16,074 nt of DNA from assembly GCF_035704785.1 (NCBI RefSeq), contig NZ_DASSWP010000028.1:1-16074 (forward strand). Direction: 5' to 3'. Shown in pieces: positions 6,353-14,574 of this stretch; the stretch's first letter is position 1; the number at the start of each line of letters is the position of its first letter. This DNA is from Gracilimonas sp035704785. Lineage in GTDB: Bacteria > Bacteroidota > Rhodothermia > Balneolales > Balneolaceae. The notes beneath the pieces were generated by a model, which worked only from the letters and a program-made list of their open reading frames with translations, was not told the DNA's origin and did no database searches. Position numbers and translations under genes: made by a program.

Positions 6353-6915
6353 AATTCTGCGTAGCGGAAGCAGTCTACCATATGATCCATCACCAGCCCA
6401 CAGGCTTGCATGTGTGCGTACATGATGGTGCTTCCCACGAATTTGAACCCGCGCTTTTTCAGGTCTTTGCTGAGGGCATCTGACTCTTTACTGGTGGCCG
6501 GTAATCCCTTCATACTCTTCCAGTGATTAATGATCGGTTTACCCCCGACAAACTCCCAGATGTAGGTATCGAAACTGCCGAATTCTTCCTGAATATCCAG
6601 AAATAGCTGAGCGTTGGTTACGGCAGATCGTACTTTTAACTTGTTGCGGATGATCCCCTCATCCTTCAGAAGTTCCTGTATTTTGGCCTCATTAAACTTT
6701 GCGACTTTTTTGGGATCAAAATTAGCAAAGGCTTTTCGGTAACCTTCGCGACGCTTCAGGATGGTGGACCAACTGAGTCCGGCCTGAGCACCTTCAAGCA
6801 TCAAAAACTCAAAATGTGTCCGGTCGTCATGAACGGGAACGCCCCATTCTTCATCGTGATATTTAATGTATTCGGGAAAGGTATCTTCAACCCATCCGCA
6901 ACGTTTTTTGCTCAT
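6337..6915 (-). CDS. tag: DNA-3-methyladenine glycosylase I
   Basis: This 192-residue base-excision repair enzyme removes 3-methyladenine from alkylated DNA in the cytoplasm. The family's zinc-snap ligands are visible: Cys6 in RCGWV, His20 in YHDEEWG, and His178 and Cys182 in ACGLVMDHMVDC, matching E. coli Tag Cys4, His17, His175 and Cys179. LEGAQAGLSW carries the base-pocket Glu and Trp, followed by GIIRNKLKV and DALSKDLKKRGFKFVGSTIMYAHMQACGL in conserved order. Length is close to E. coli Tag (187). The ATG at 6915 gives MSKKRCGW, standard for the family. The C-terminal residues ELNTEH are coded by the inverted heptad repeat shared with the converging gene. It diverges from the carboxylase gene across a 106-nt gap and has no evident tie to the sulfur genes. 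Confidence 0.95.
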   Translation of the reverse strand: MSKKRCGWVEDTFPEYIKYHDEEWGVPVHDDRTHFEFLMLEGAQAGLSWSTILKRREGYRKAFANFDPKKVAKFNEAKIQELLKDEGIIRNKLKVRSAVTNAQLFLDIQEEFGSFDTYIWEFVGGKPIINHWKSMKGLPATSKESDALSKDLKKRGFKFVGSTIMYAHMQACGLVMDHMVDCFRYAELNTEH

Positions 6916-7021
6916 TTTATGTAATTATGGGTGATAATTGGGATCACTGAAAGTATAAAAGAGTTTAATTATTTCTACCTTATAAATTCACTCCCTTACA
7001 CTCATTCAAATAAATATATTT
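6916..7021. promoter_or_regulatory. Divergent intergenic region, probable promoters for tag and ppc
   Basis: This 106-nt AT-rich gap separates two divergent genes and so probably holds both promoters; this rests on layout alone. I could not find a convincing Bacteroidota-type TTG/TAnnTTTG pair on either strand. No Shine-Dalgarno sequence precedes the ATG at 7022. Confidence 0.35.
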
Positions 7022-9823
7022 ATGAACTGGAAACAAACCGTTAACGATCTTGCTGAAAAAAGTGGAATCAGTCAAAGTCTTTCAAGACGGATTGCGAAGC
7101 TTACGGAGATCTTAGAGGAACTAGCCGCCGAAAAACATGGGGATGATTTCGTGCAGAAGCTTGGGCGTCTCCCCATAGAGAGTGCGAAGGCGTTGGATGA
7201 AGGGGATGAAGTAAGTTTGAAAAAGCTTCAAAAGGAAATGGAAGGACTTTCCCTGAATGAGATCAAGGAGGTCCTTCGCATGTACACCATGTTCTTTCAC
7301 TTGGTGAACTCACTCGAGCAGCATGAGATCAGTAGGGTGAACCGCAGCCGGGAATTTGACGAAACCCCGGAATCTCCCCGTAAAGAAAGCATTGCAGAAT
7401 CGGTGTATAGAATGAAGGAAGACGGATACAGTTTTGAAGAAGCCATGGATATTTTCCGGCAGATGGATATTCAGCCTACCATCACGGCTCACCCCACCGA
7501 AGCCCGGCGGCGGAGTGTGTTACTGAAGCAGCAGGAGTTGGCTTCCATGATCTCCCGTCTGGGTGACAGCGACATTACCCCGGATGAAAAAATTGATTTG
7601 AGGCGCGAAATTTTGAATCAGCTGAATCTGCTTTTATTAACCGATGAAGTTCGTTCAGAGCGTCTTTCAGTAGAAGATGAGGTGGAAAACGGTTTATTCT
7701 ATTTTACTCATTCCATTTGGGATTCTATTCCTGTTCTGTATCGTGATATTCGTCAGGCTTTTGATACCTATTACGGGCAACGGCCTGAGGTCCCCATAAT
7801 ATTGAAGTATCGCTCGTGGATCGGGAGTGATCGTGATGGAAATCCAAATGTAACCTCGGACGTGACCTGGCAAACGGTACTTGAACAGCGTCGTACGGTT
7901 TTGAATTTATATCTGAATGAGCTGAATGAACTCCGTCGTTACTTAAGTGTCTCTGATAAGCAGGCTGCGGTTTCAGGGGAGCTGGAAAAGTCTGTGAGAA
8001 AAGATGAGAAGGAATATCCTCTTTCCGAACGGTATCAAAGAAGGTATAAGCATGAGATCTATCGGCGGAAGGTGACGCACATCATGCATAAAATTCAATA
8101 TCTGCTGGATCTTCTTTCGGGAGATAAGGCTGAGATCCTAAACGGTTCAAAAAAGTACGAGACAAAGGACTTTATTGAAGATCTGGAATTGATAAAGCAG
8201 AGTTTGGTTGAAAATGGACTTTCTGGTTTATCGGAGCAGGGTAGGTTGGAGGATCTCATCATCCGCGCCAAAACATTCGGATTCCATTTGAGCGGGTTGG
8301 ATATCCGTCAACACAGCGGGCTGCATGAAGAAACCGTAGAAGAATTGTTTACTCAAGCCAATGTCACAGATAATTACGGTGGGCTGAGTGAAGATGAAAA
8401 GATCAATGTATTGGTGAAAGAGCTTTCGAATCCACGGCCATTGAGTCCGGTTAAAAGTGAGCGTTCTGAGATTTCGAACAAAGTGATGACGGTTTTTGAA
8501 GAGATCCGTGATATGCTGGCACTAAACCCTGATATATTTGGGAGTTATATCATTAGTATGACACATGGCATAAGCGATATGATGGAAGTTATGTTGATCG
8601 CCAAAGAAGTCGGGCTGTGGAGCTATGCTAAAGGAAAAATAGACAGTCAATTGGATGTGGTTCCATTATTCGAAACCATTGAAGACCTTGAAAACAGTGC
8701 CGAATTAATGGGGCAGATGTATGAGCATGACCTGTATTCCAAGCATTTGAGCTCACGTGATAACTTTCAGGAGATCATGCTGGGTTATTCCGATTCCAAC
8801 AAAGACGGGGGCTATTGGATGGCTAACTGGGCACTCGACAAAGCCCAATACGAACTCGGAATCGTATGCCGAAAACATAAGGTAGATTTCAGGTTATTTC
8901 ACGGCAGGGGAGGAACGGTTGGCCGTGGTGGCGGGCAGTCGAATCAGGCGATCGTGGCCATGCCTGCGGTAGCCAACAATGGGCGGATTCGATTTACGGA
9001 GCAGGGGGAAGTGATCTCATTCCGTTACATGCTTTCATCTATCACGCACCGCCATCTTGAGCAGATTGTCAACGCAATGGCTACGGTAACGATGGCTCAG
9101 TATTCTGAATCCGGTGGGTATTTGACCGGTAAGGAAAAAGAGCGTGAGATCATCGAAATATTAGCCGAAACTTCCATGAAAGCATATCGTGAACTGATCG
9201 ATGATCCTGAATTCTGGGATTGGTATTCGGGAATTACCCCGATCGAACATATTGGGAAGTTACCGATCGCGTCCCGACCGGTCTCGCGCGGTTCATCTGA
9301 TGATATGTCCTTTGATACTTTGCGGGCCATTCCATGGGTTTTTGCATGGACACAAGTTAGATACAATACCCCGGGTTGGTATGGAATTTCAGAAGGATTG
9401 GAAGCGGCTCAACAAAAAAATGAGAATGCATTGGAAGTACTTCAAAAATGGCATAAAGAATGGACCTTCTTCCGAACTGTACTGAATAACTCTCAGCGGG
9501 AGATGGCACGTACTCATTTGCCAACTTCGGGACTCTATAATTCTGAGTCATCAAAATTCCATGAGAAGTTGATCAAGAAATATGGGGAGGCTGAAAAATG
9601 GATCACATCCATCACCGGTTATCAACACATTTTAGATCACAATAAAGTAATACAGAACTCGATCTTATTTAGAAATCCGTTTACCTATCCCATGAATTTT
9701 ATTCAGGCAGAGTTACTTGAAAGATGGAAAAATACAAAAGGCGAGGATGAGAAAGAGAAGCTCACTGAAGCTTTATTTTTAAATATTAACGGTATAGCAG
9801 CGGCAATGCAAAGTACGGGGTAA
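7022..9823 (+). CDS. ppc: Phosphoenolpyruvate carboxylase
   Basis: This 933-residue cytoplasmic enzyme carboxylates phosphoenolpyruvate with bicarbonate to oxaloacetate, refilling the TCA cycle. Visible motifs in order are TAHPTEARRRSVL with catalytic His157, WIGSDRDGNPNV (266-277), FHLSGLDIRQHS (421-432), MLGYSDSNKDGGYWMANW (586-603), FHGRGGTVGRGGG with Arg629, ESGGYLTG (696-703), SRPVSRGSSDDMSFDTLRAIPW and the closing AELLERW...GIAAAMQSTG. Length is within the bacterial range (E. coli 883). Compared from memory with E. coli, the aspartate-inhibition residues are partly changed: Arg587 and Arg832 appear kept (Arg629, Arg884), Lys773 aligns with Arg830 and Asn881 with Ser931, so feedback inhibition by aspartate may differ. 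It stands alone after a divergent gap; the aminotransferase gene follows by 70 nt on the same strand. Confidence 0.96.
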   Translation: MNWKQTVNDLAEKSGISQSLSRRIAKLTEILEELAAEKHGDDFVQKLGRLPIESAKALDEGDEVSLKKLQKEMEGLSLNEIKEVLRMYTMFFHLVNSLEQHEISRVNRSREFDETPESPRKESIAESVYRMKEDGYSFEEAMDIFRQMDIQPTITAHPTEARRRSVLLKQQELASMISRLGDSDITPDEKIDLRREILNQLNLLLLTDEVRSERLSVEDEVENGLFYFTHSIWDSIPVLYRDIRQAFDTYYGQRPEVPIILKYRSWIGSDRDGNPNVTSDVTWQTVLEQRRTVLNLYLNELNELRRYLSVSDKQAAVSGELEKSVRKDEKEYPLSERYQRRYKHEIYRRKVTHIMHKIQYLLDLLSGDKAEILNGSKKYETKDFIEDLELIKQSLVENGLSGLSEQGRLEDLIIRAKTFGFHLSGLDIRQHSGLHEETVEELFTQANVTDNYGGLSEDEKINVLVKELSNPRPLSPVKSERSEISNKVMTVFEEIRDMLALNPDIFGSYIISMTHGISDMMEVMLIAKEVGLWSYAKGKIDSQLDVVPLFETIEDLENSAELMGQMYEHDLYSKHLSSRDNFQEIMLGYSDSNKDGGYWMANWALDKAQYELGIVCRKHKVDFRLFHGRGGTVGRGGGQSNQAIVAMPAVANNGRIRFTEQGEVISFRYMLSSITHRHLEQIVNAMATVTMAQYSESGGYLTGKEKEREIIEILAETSMKAYRELIDDPEFWDWYSGITPIEHIGKLPIASRPVSRGSSDDMSFDTLRAIPWVFAWTQVRYNTPGWYGISEGLEAAQQKNENALEVLQKWHKEWTFFRTVLNNSQREMARTHLPTSGLYNSESSKFHEKLIKKYGEAEKWITSITGYQHILDHNKVIQNSILFRNPFTYPMNFIQAELLERWKNTKGEDEKEKLTEALFLNINGIAAAMQSTG

Positions 9824-9893
9824 AAGGAAGCGCTGAACAATTATTAACGGTATGATCACTGTTATTTAATCCGAAACATGTTATTTTAAAACC

Positions 9894-10985
9894 ATGATGA
9901 ATGAGATAATTACAAATACCAACATTACGATAGAACCGGTTGAACAAAGCCGTATTCATGAGGTTGATTTTAATAATCTTGTGTTTGGTCGCAAATTCTC
10001 TGATCACATGTTTGAAATGGAGTTTGAGGATGATAAATGGGGGAAGCCTTTGATCAAGCCCTACGCTCCATTCAAAATGACGCCCGCAACTAATGTGCTG
10101 CATTACGGCCAGGCTGTGTTTGAAGGTATGAAGGCTTATTATGCGGACGAAAACACTGTACATATTTTCAGGCCAAAAGCCCATCATGAACGATTTAATA
10201 ACTCATGTCGTCGGATGTGTATTCCCGAAACGGAATATGAAATTTTTATTGAAGCGTTGGAGACACTGATAAAACTAGATCACCAGTGGATACCTAAGAG
10301 ATCCGGTACAGCTTTATACATTCGCCCCTTTATTTTTGCCTCTGATGACCTTCTTGCTGCCCGCTCATCGGATACATTCACTTATCAGATCATAACTTCT
10401 CCTGTAGGCGCCTATTACTCTGAAGGATTTAATCCTGTATCTCTTACTACAACCGATGAATATGTCCGTGCAGTAAAAGGTGGAACAGGTGAGGCTAAAG
10501 CGGCCGGAAACTACGCCGGAAGTTTTCTTCCTGCTAAAAAAGCAAAAGCCAACGGGTATACCCAGGTGCTTTGGCTGGATGCGAAAGAGCACAAATACAT
10601 TGAAGAGGTAGGAACAATGAATATTCATTTTCTCATTGGCGATACATTGATAACTCCTGCATTGACCGGTTCGATACTTCCGGGAGTGACTCGCAGATCT
10701 GTAATTGCTCTCGCCAAAGAATGGGGACTGAATGTAGAAGAACGGCGGATTACTATTGACGAGGTTTTTGAAGCGTATGAGAAAGGCGAATTGAAGGAAG
10801 TATTCGGCTCCGGAACAGCCGCTGTAGTTTCACCGGTAGGATTGATCCATCATAAAGGAAAGAATATCAAACTCGATCGTGAGAAGCCCGGTGAGTTTGC
10901 TCAAAAATGCTTCGACAAGATCACTGATATCCAATATGGTCGTGCAGAAGATAAATTTGGCTGGGTGCATAAGGTGAGCATCTGA
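9894..10985 (+). CDS. ilvE: Branched-chain amino acid aminotransferase (class IV)
   Basis: This 363-residue PLP enzyme interconverts Leu, Ile and Val with their 2-oxo acids using 2-oxoglutarate/glutamate. It has the long BCAT2-type layout: LHYGQAVFEGMKAYY (69-83), RPKAHHERFNNSCRRMCIP (93-111), LYIRPFIF, the PLP lysine Lys202 in GGTGEAKAAGNYAGS, QVLWLDAKEHKYIEEVGTMNIHF with Glu237, and the phosphate-binding GSILPGVTRRS and FGSGTAAVVSPV. Length fits the family (about 340-365). Two adjacent ATGs at 9894 and 9897 make the start uncertain by one residue. The stop is 2 nt before the fluoride channel start, implying translational coupling. No regulatory leader with runs of branched-chain codons is seen in the 70 nt upstream. 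Confidence 0.94.
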   Translation: MMNEIITNTNITIEPVEQSRIHEVDFNNLVFGRKFSDHMFEMEFEDDKWGKPLIKPYAPFKMTPATNVLHYGQAVFEGMKAYYADENTVHIFRPKAHHERFNNSCRRMCIPETEYEIFIEALETLIKLDHQWIPKRSGTALYIRPFIFASDDLLAARSSDTFTYQIITSPVGAYYSEGFNPVSLTTTDEYVRAVKGGTGEAKAAGNYAGSFLPAKKAKANGYTQVLWLDAKEHKYIEEVGTMNIHFLIGDTLITPALTGSILPGVTRRSVIALAKEWGLNVEERRITIDEVFEAYEKGELKEVFGSGTAAVVSPVGLIHHKGKNIKLDREKPGEFAQKCFDKITDIQYGRAEDKFGWVHKVSI

Positions 10986-10987
10986 GC

Positions 10988-11380
10988 ATGAATCTTGATC
11001 TGCTTAAAATAGTAGCAGTCGGCTCCGGTGGTTTTCTCGGAGCCGTTTTTCGTTATCTGATCTCCATTTTCACTCAATCCCAATTTCCCGATAGCAAATT
11101 TCCTTATGGAACCGTAGCTGCTAATCTCATTGGCTGCTTGTTGATCGGTTTACTAGCCGGATTATTCGAACTCAAATCTTGGGGTAGTCCCGAATTTCGC
11201 CTTTTTATATTTGTGGGAATTTTAGGCGGATTTACGACTTTCTCAACCTTCTCCCACGAAACCTTTTTGCTATGGGAGAATGGGAAACTACTGATGAGTC
11301 TTGCCAATCTTGGTGTGCAAGTGATTTTTGGATTGGCGTTTGTTTGGGTAGGATATCAATCAGTAAGATTGTTTAGCTGA
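10988..11380 (+). CDS. crcB: CrcB/Fluc fluoride ion channel
   Basis: This 130-residue inner-membrane protein is a dual-topology dimeric fluoride channel that exports F- and gives fluoride resistance. Four hydrophobic helices are visible, with GSGGFLGAVFRY (12-23), the pore helix GTVAANLIGCLLIG (41-54, Asn46), and GILGGFTTFSTFSHE (77-91), the hallmark Phe-box and central Na+-site motif. Length is typical. It starts 2 nt after the aminotransferase stop, so it is co-transcribed and likely translationally coupled. A fluoride riboswitch is not possible in that 2-nt gap, and I did not recognise one upstream of the aminotransferase gene. The gene ends 9 nt from the converging dehydrogenase gene, with no terminator hairpin in between. 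Confidence 0.95.
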   Translation: MNLDLLKIVAVGSGGFLGAVFRYLISIFTQSQFPDSKFPYGTVAANLIGCLLIGLLAGLFELKSWGSPEFRLFIFVGILGGFTTFSTFSHETFLLWENGKLLMSLANLGVQVIFGLAFVWVGYQSVRLFS

Positions 11381-11389
11381 TAGCTTCCC

Positions 11390-12319
11390 TTAATACCCCT
11401 TCTCCCGATCCACCTCAAACAACAACTCCATCCCCGACATCGCACGCTTATAATTTTCTACTATCACTTCAGCGGCTTCGTTGGCAGGGGTGATTGCCGC
11501 AATGTGGGGAGTGATCATGATCTGTTTACGATTCCAAAAGGAATGGTTCTTAGGCAGCGGCTCTTCTTCAAATACATCCAGGCAAGCGCCTTCAAGGTAT
11601 CCCATGTCAAAAGCATAGATCAGGTCTTCTTCAACCAGGTGGTTACCACGCCCGACATTGATCAAATATCCGGGCTTTTTCATTTTTTTGAAAAGATCGA
11701 GATCCAGGAACCCTTCAGTTTCTTCGGTTAGAGGGAGGAGGTTTACCAGGATCTTGGTATCAGATAGAAAATCGTTCAATTCAGATTTCCCGGCAAAAGA
11801 AGTCACACCTTCAATATCCTTCTTAGAGCGACTCCAGCCGGAAACAACATATCCATGTTTAACCAACAATGTTGCAACACTTTTTCCCATTTCGCCCAAT
11901 CCCATAATACCAACCGGGGTATGTTTTTTAGGTATCGTACTTTTTTGCTCCCATATTCCTTTCCTTTTGTTTTCGAAATAATCATCAATTTGAAGCCGAT
12001 AATTGACAATAGCATTCAATACATACTCAGCCATTTGATCTTGAAGTGAATCAGTGACCAGTCGGCAAATAGGGATATCCTCAGACAGGCTTTCATCATC
12101 CAGTAAATGATTTACTCCGGCACCCAAAGAAGACACTGCTCTTAAGTTGGGATAATTACCCAACACTTTTTCAGGATGATTCCAGCACACAGCAAAATTC
12201 ACCCTTTCTTTATTCTCAACCCGGGGCCAGATCTCTACATCCAGATTTGGATCTTTCTCGAGGAGGGCTTTTTTCAGCGAGTCGAAGTCTCGTTTTTTTG
12301 CGATCAGTAAAAGCGACAT
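11390..12319 (-). CDS. D-isomer 2-hydroxyacid dehydrogenase, GhrA-like (glyoxylate/hydroxypyruvate reductase)
   Basis: This 309-residue NAD(P)-dependent cytoplasmic reductase of 2-oxo acids has an N-terminal part with NLRAVSSLGAGVNHLL (58-73). A Rossmann fold begins VGIMGLGEMGKSVA (GxGxxG at 140-145), followed by GWSRS (161-165). The catalytic set is Arg224 in NVGRGNHLVEEDL, Glu253 in DVFEEEPLP and His272 in TPHIAAIT. The LGAGVNH segment, total length near 310 and WSRS after the second strand (Ser/Arg instead of an acidic residue, which favours NADPH) match the GhrA subfamily better than SerA or lactate dehydrogenase. It lies downstream of the Nudix gene on the same strand (66-nt gap), probably in one transcript. 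The substrate is inferred as glyoxylate or hydroxypyruvate; related 2-oxo acids are possible. Confidence 0.9.
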   Translation of the reverse strand: MSLLLIAKKRDFDSLKKALLEKDPNLDVEIWPRVENKERVNFAVCWNHPEKVLGNYPNLRAVSSLGAGVNHLLDDESLSEDIPICRLVTDSLQDQMAEYVLNAIVNYRLQIDDYFENKRKGIWEQKSTIPKKHTPVGIMGLGEMGKSVATLLVKHGYVVSGWSRSKKDIEGVTSFAGKSELNDFLSDTKILVNLLPLTEETEGFLDLDLFKKMKKPGYLINVGRGNHLVEEDLIYAFDMGYLEGACLDVFEEEPLPKNHSFWNRKQIMITPHIAAITPANEAAEVIVENYKRAMSGMELLFEVDREKGY

Positions 12320-12385
12320 ATATTCCTTTGGTTTTTCAGGATGAGAAGATAGGCATTCACAACAACTTCTGAGAAATTATGAATG

Positions 12386-13030
12386 CTAATTTGTCTCCAA
12401 AAACTCTTTATATAATTCTATCAATTCGTTCATCATCATTGCAGTAGCTCCCCAGAGCGGAACCCGGTGAATATTCCAAAATGGAACACGATAGGGAGTA
12501 CCGCGAAGCTCCCAATTTTCTTCTACTAAGTTTTGCTCCTCTACAAGTTTAGAAATGGGTACGGATATGATCTCATCCACCTCATTTGGATTGGGGGTGA
12601 ATACCTGCTCCTGCTCCAGAAAAGCCACGACGGGAGTTACCATATTGTCTGAGTGTCCCACATATAACGGAGTCAGTTGCCCGACAATATGGACTCCCTC
12701 ACTTTGTAACCCGATCTCTTCCTGAGCTTCCCTTAGTGCGGTTTCAATGATCGTTTCATCACCCTCTTTTCCGCCGCCCGGGAAACTAAGCTGCCCGCCG
12801 TGATTGATGGTTTGTGTTCTGAGTGTCAGTATGATCTCAAGTTCTTCCTTCCAGCTGACCAGAGGAACCAGTACGCTGCTGTTCCTGAAATCATCATTCG
12901 CAGGTTTGTAGTTCTTGGGATTATTTGTCCCATTAACCGGATTGGGAGCCATTTTATGCTGTGCATTCTTCCCGGGAAGTGAAGAACCTAGCTTCATTTG
13001 TAAATAATTGTGAAATTTTTTTTGTAACAA
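12386..13030 (-). CDS. Nudix hydrolase, CoA pyrophosphatase type
   Basis: This 214-residue cytoplasmic Nudix hydrolase is likely to cleave coenzyme A or acyl-CoA to phosphopantetheine and 3',5'-ADP. The full Nudix box GX5EX7REUXEEXGU spans residues 86-108 (Glu92, Arg100, Glu101, Glu104, Glu105). Just upstream is the signature of the CoA-specific subgroup, ILTLRTQTINHGGQLSFPGG (67-86). LYVGHSDNMVTPVVAFL follows. The start at 13030 is a TTG; the first ATG is residue 12 (12997). I keep TTG because the N-terminal helix plus LPGKNAQHKMAP looks conserved in relatives, and an in-frame TAG lies four codons further upstream. The longer form exceeds E. coli NudL (192) by a little. It is followed by the dehydrogenase gene on the same strand. 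The CoA specificity is inferred from the motif. Confidence 0.9.
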   Translation of the reverse strand: MLQKKFHNYLQMKLGSSLPGKNAQHKMAPNPVNGTNNPKNYKPANDDFRNSSVLVPLVSWKEELEIILTLRTQTINHGGQLSFPGGGKEGDETIIETALREAQEEIGLQSEGVHIVGQLTPLYVGHSDNMVTPVVAFLEQEQVFTPNPNEVDEIISVPISKLVEEQNLVEENWELRGTPYRVPFWNIHRVPLWGATAMMMNELIELYKEFLETN

Positions 13031-13187
13031 AGTGGAAATCTACTACTGTTTAATGTATATACATCCGTGCAACATAAATTCGTATCTAATAATTTTACGA
13101 TTAAAAGAAAAGAATTTGTGAGGCATGATATAAGTTACTCATTCACACGGGTATAAATAAAACACTAACTAAATAAGAGTAGTAAAT
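13031..13187. promoter_or_regulatory. Divergent intergenic region between Nudix and subtilase genes
   Basis: This 157-nt AT-rich gap must serve both divergent genes, so promoters are expected here from layout. It contains a 12-nt palindrome atgtatatacat (13053-13064), close to the Nudix start, but AT-only palindromes of this size are weak evidence for an operator. I could not assign a -33/-7 pair with confidence. Confidence 0.35.
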
Positions 13188-14405
13188 ATGAATACTAGCA
13201 TAATTAGAAAGTTAACTGCCGGGGCATTGGTACTTATGTTGGCAGTTGTAGGATGTCAAAATGTTACTGAGGTCTCGAATACCAATGATCTTTCAGAAAA
13301 CAATATCATTGAAGGGCAGTATATCGTAGTGATGAAATCATCAACTGATGGACAGTTCAAGCTCGGAGAAACTGAGCGAATAGAAGCTGTCAGAACTAAG
13401 GTTTTTTCGTCAGTTGAACTCTCAGAAACAAATGTGGTCGCGAAATACAATAATGTATTAGCAGGATTTGCTGCACAATTAGATGACTCGCAACTCGAAA
13501 AACTGCGTGGCAATAAAAATGTGGAATACATTGAGAAAGACAGAATCTATACTTTTGCTCCTCCTTGCGGAACCCCGCGCGGTGGTCCTTGTGACGATCC
13601 CGGTGATGGTGACGGCGGAGATGGCGGTGATTCCACACAGGAAACACCATACGGAATTACCCGAGTGAATGGCGGTGCTACCTATAGCGGAAGTAACGTA
13701 GCGTGGATCATTGATTCAGGAATCGATTTAGATCATCCTGACCTAAATGTAGATGCTTCTCGTGGTTTTAATGCATTTACCTCTGGACGTGACGGTAAAA
13801 GCATGGATGACGGAAACGGGCACGGAACTCACGTAGCCGGTACTGTTGCTGCAATCGATAATAATTTTGGTGTGATCGGTGTTGCCGCAGGTGCTACCGT
13901 GATTCCGGTTAAAGTTTTGGATAGCCGTGGAAGCGGATCATATTCAGGCGTTATTGCCGGTGTTGATCATGTTGGGGCAAATGGTTCCAATGGTGATGTC
14001 GCCAATATGAGTTTGGGAGGTCCAACTTCTCAGGCATTGGACGATGCGGTGTTAGGAGCTTCTTCAAACGGTGTCAAGTTTGTACTGGCAGCCGGAAACA
14101 GCAGCACTGATGCAAACAACTCTTCTCCGGCTCGTGTAAATGGGTCTAACATTTTCACCATTTCTGCAATGGACAGCAACGATAACTGGGCTAGTTTTTC
14201 AAACTATGGAAATCCCCCTGTTGATTATGCTGCACCTGGTGTTAGTGTTAATTCTACCTGGAAGGACGGAAGCTACCGATCAATAAGTGGAACTTCAATG
14301 GCTGCTCCACATGCCGCAGGCGTACTGTTATTAGGAAATGCAACTACTGATGGTACTGTGAACGGAGATCCCGACGGAAATGCTGATCCTATTATTGTTC
14401 ACTAA
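13188..14405 (+). CDS. Subtilisin-family (S8) serine protease, lipoprotein precursor with I9 propeptide
   Basis: This 405-residue secreted protease begins with a lipoprotein signal at residues 1-22 ending VVGC (lipidated Cys23). An inhibitor-I9-type propeptide follows at ~43-122 (GQYIVVMKS ... GFAAQLDDSQLEKL ... VEYIEKDRIY). A short linker rich in Gly and Asp with Cys127 and Cys135 (~125-149) precedes the S8 catalytic domain (~154-383). The catalytic triad is Asp176 in IIDSGIDLDHPDL, His212 in NGHGTHVAG and Ser370 in GTSMAAPHAAG, with oxyanion Asn304 in AAGNSS. The order and spacing are those of proteinase K/subtilisin relatives. Because the lipid is on the propeptide, self-cleavage would release the mature enzyme. 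The short tail VNGDPDGNADPIIVH follows the catalytic domain; there is no type IX sorting domain. It is a single gene with its own promoter region and a terminator downstream. Natural substrates are unknown. Confidence 0.93.
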   Translation: MNTSIIRKLTAGALVLMLAVVGCQNVTEVSNTNDLSENNIIEGQYIVVMKSSTDGQFKLGETERIEAVRTKVFSSVELSETNVVAKYNNVLAGFAAQLDDSQLEKLRGNKNVEYIEKDRIYTFAPPCGTPRGGPCDDPGDGDGGDGGDSTQETPYGITRVNGGATYSGSNVAWIIDSGIDLDHPDLNVDASRGFNAFTSGRDGKSMDDGNGHGTHVAGTVAAIDNNFGVIGVAAGATVIPVKVLDSRGSGSYSGVIAGVDHVGANGSNGDVANMSLGGPTSQALDDAVLGASSNGVKFVLAAGNSSTDANNSSPARVNGSNIFTISAMDSNDNWASFSNYGNPPVDYAAPGVSVNSTWKDGSYRSISGTSMAAPHAAGVLLLGNATTDGTVNGDPDGNADPIIVH

Positions 14406-14433
14406 TTAGTGAATTGATTTAGAAAGCTACTTT

Positions 14434-14468
14434 AAGCCCTCTTTCCAATAGGCAGGAGGGCTTTTTTT
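14434..14468 (+). terminator. Intrinsic terminator after the subtilase gene
   Basis: An 8-bp stem (aagccctc at 14434-14441, gagggctt at 14456-14463) encloses a 14-nt loop and runs straight into a seven-T run at 14462-14468. It lies 29 nt after the protease stop. This is the clearest rho-independent terminator in the window and separates the protease from the kinase operon. Confidence 0.88.
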
Positions 14469-14574
14469 ATGATGTTAAAAGAAATACAATGAATAGGGTA
14501 ATGGTTTTCAAAGCTGAATACATGTCCGTATTTTTAGATACTATAATTATTTTAAAAAGCCCCACACGCAATTA

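Noticed and set aside
9784..9853. 12-nt direct repeat tattaacggtat at 9784-9795 and 9842-9853
   Set aside because: The first copy is codons of the conserved carboxylase C-terminus; exact 12-mers are expected several times by chance in a window this size, and the flanks share nothing.
9786..10187. 133-codon minus-strand frame across the carboxylase/aminotransferase junction
   Set aside because: It overlaps well-conserved coding sequence on the other strand and has low-complexity, unfamiliar composition; a shadow frame.
9824..10987. Possible fluoride riboswitch serving crcB
   Set aside because: The gap before crcB is 2 nt and I could not recognise the conserved riboswitch core in the 70 nt before the aminotransferase gene.
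11658..11981. 107-codon plus-strand frame inside the 2-hydroxyacid dehydrogenase
   Set aside because: It is antisense to the Rossmann fold and catalytic region of a clear gene; no motif of its own.
12353..12386. 7-bp inverted repeat gcattca / tgaatgc with a 20-nt loop between the Nudix and dehydrogenase genes
   Set aside because: Short stem, large loop and no T-run on the minus strand; not enough for a terminator or operator call.
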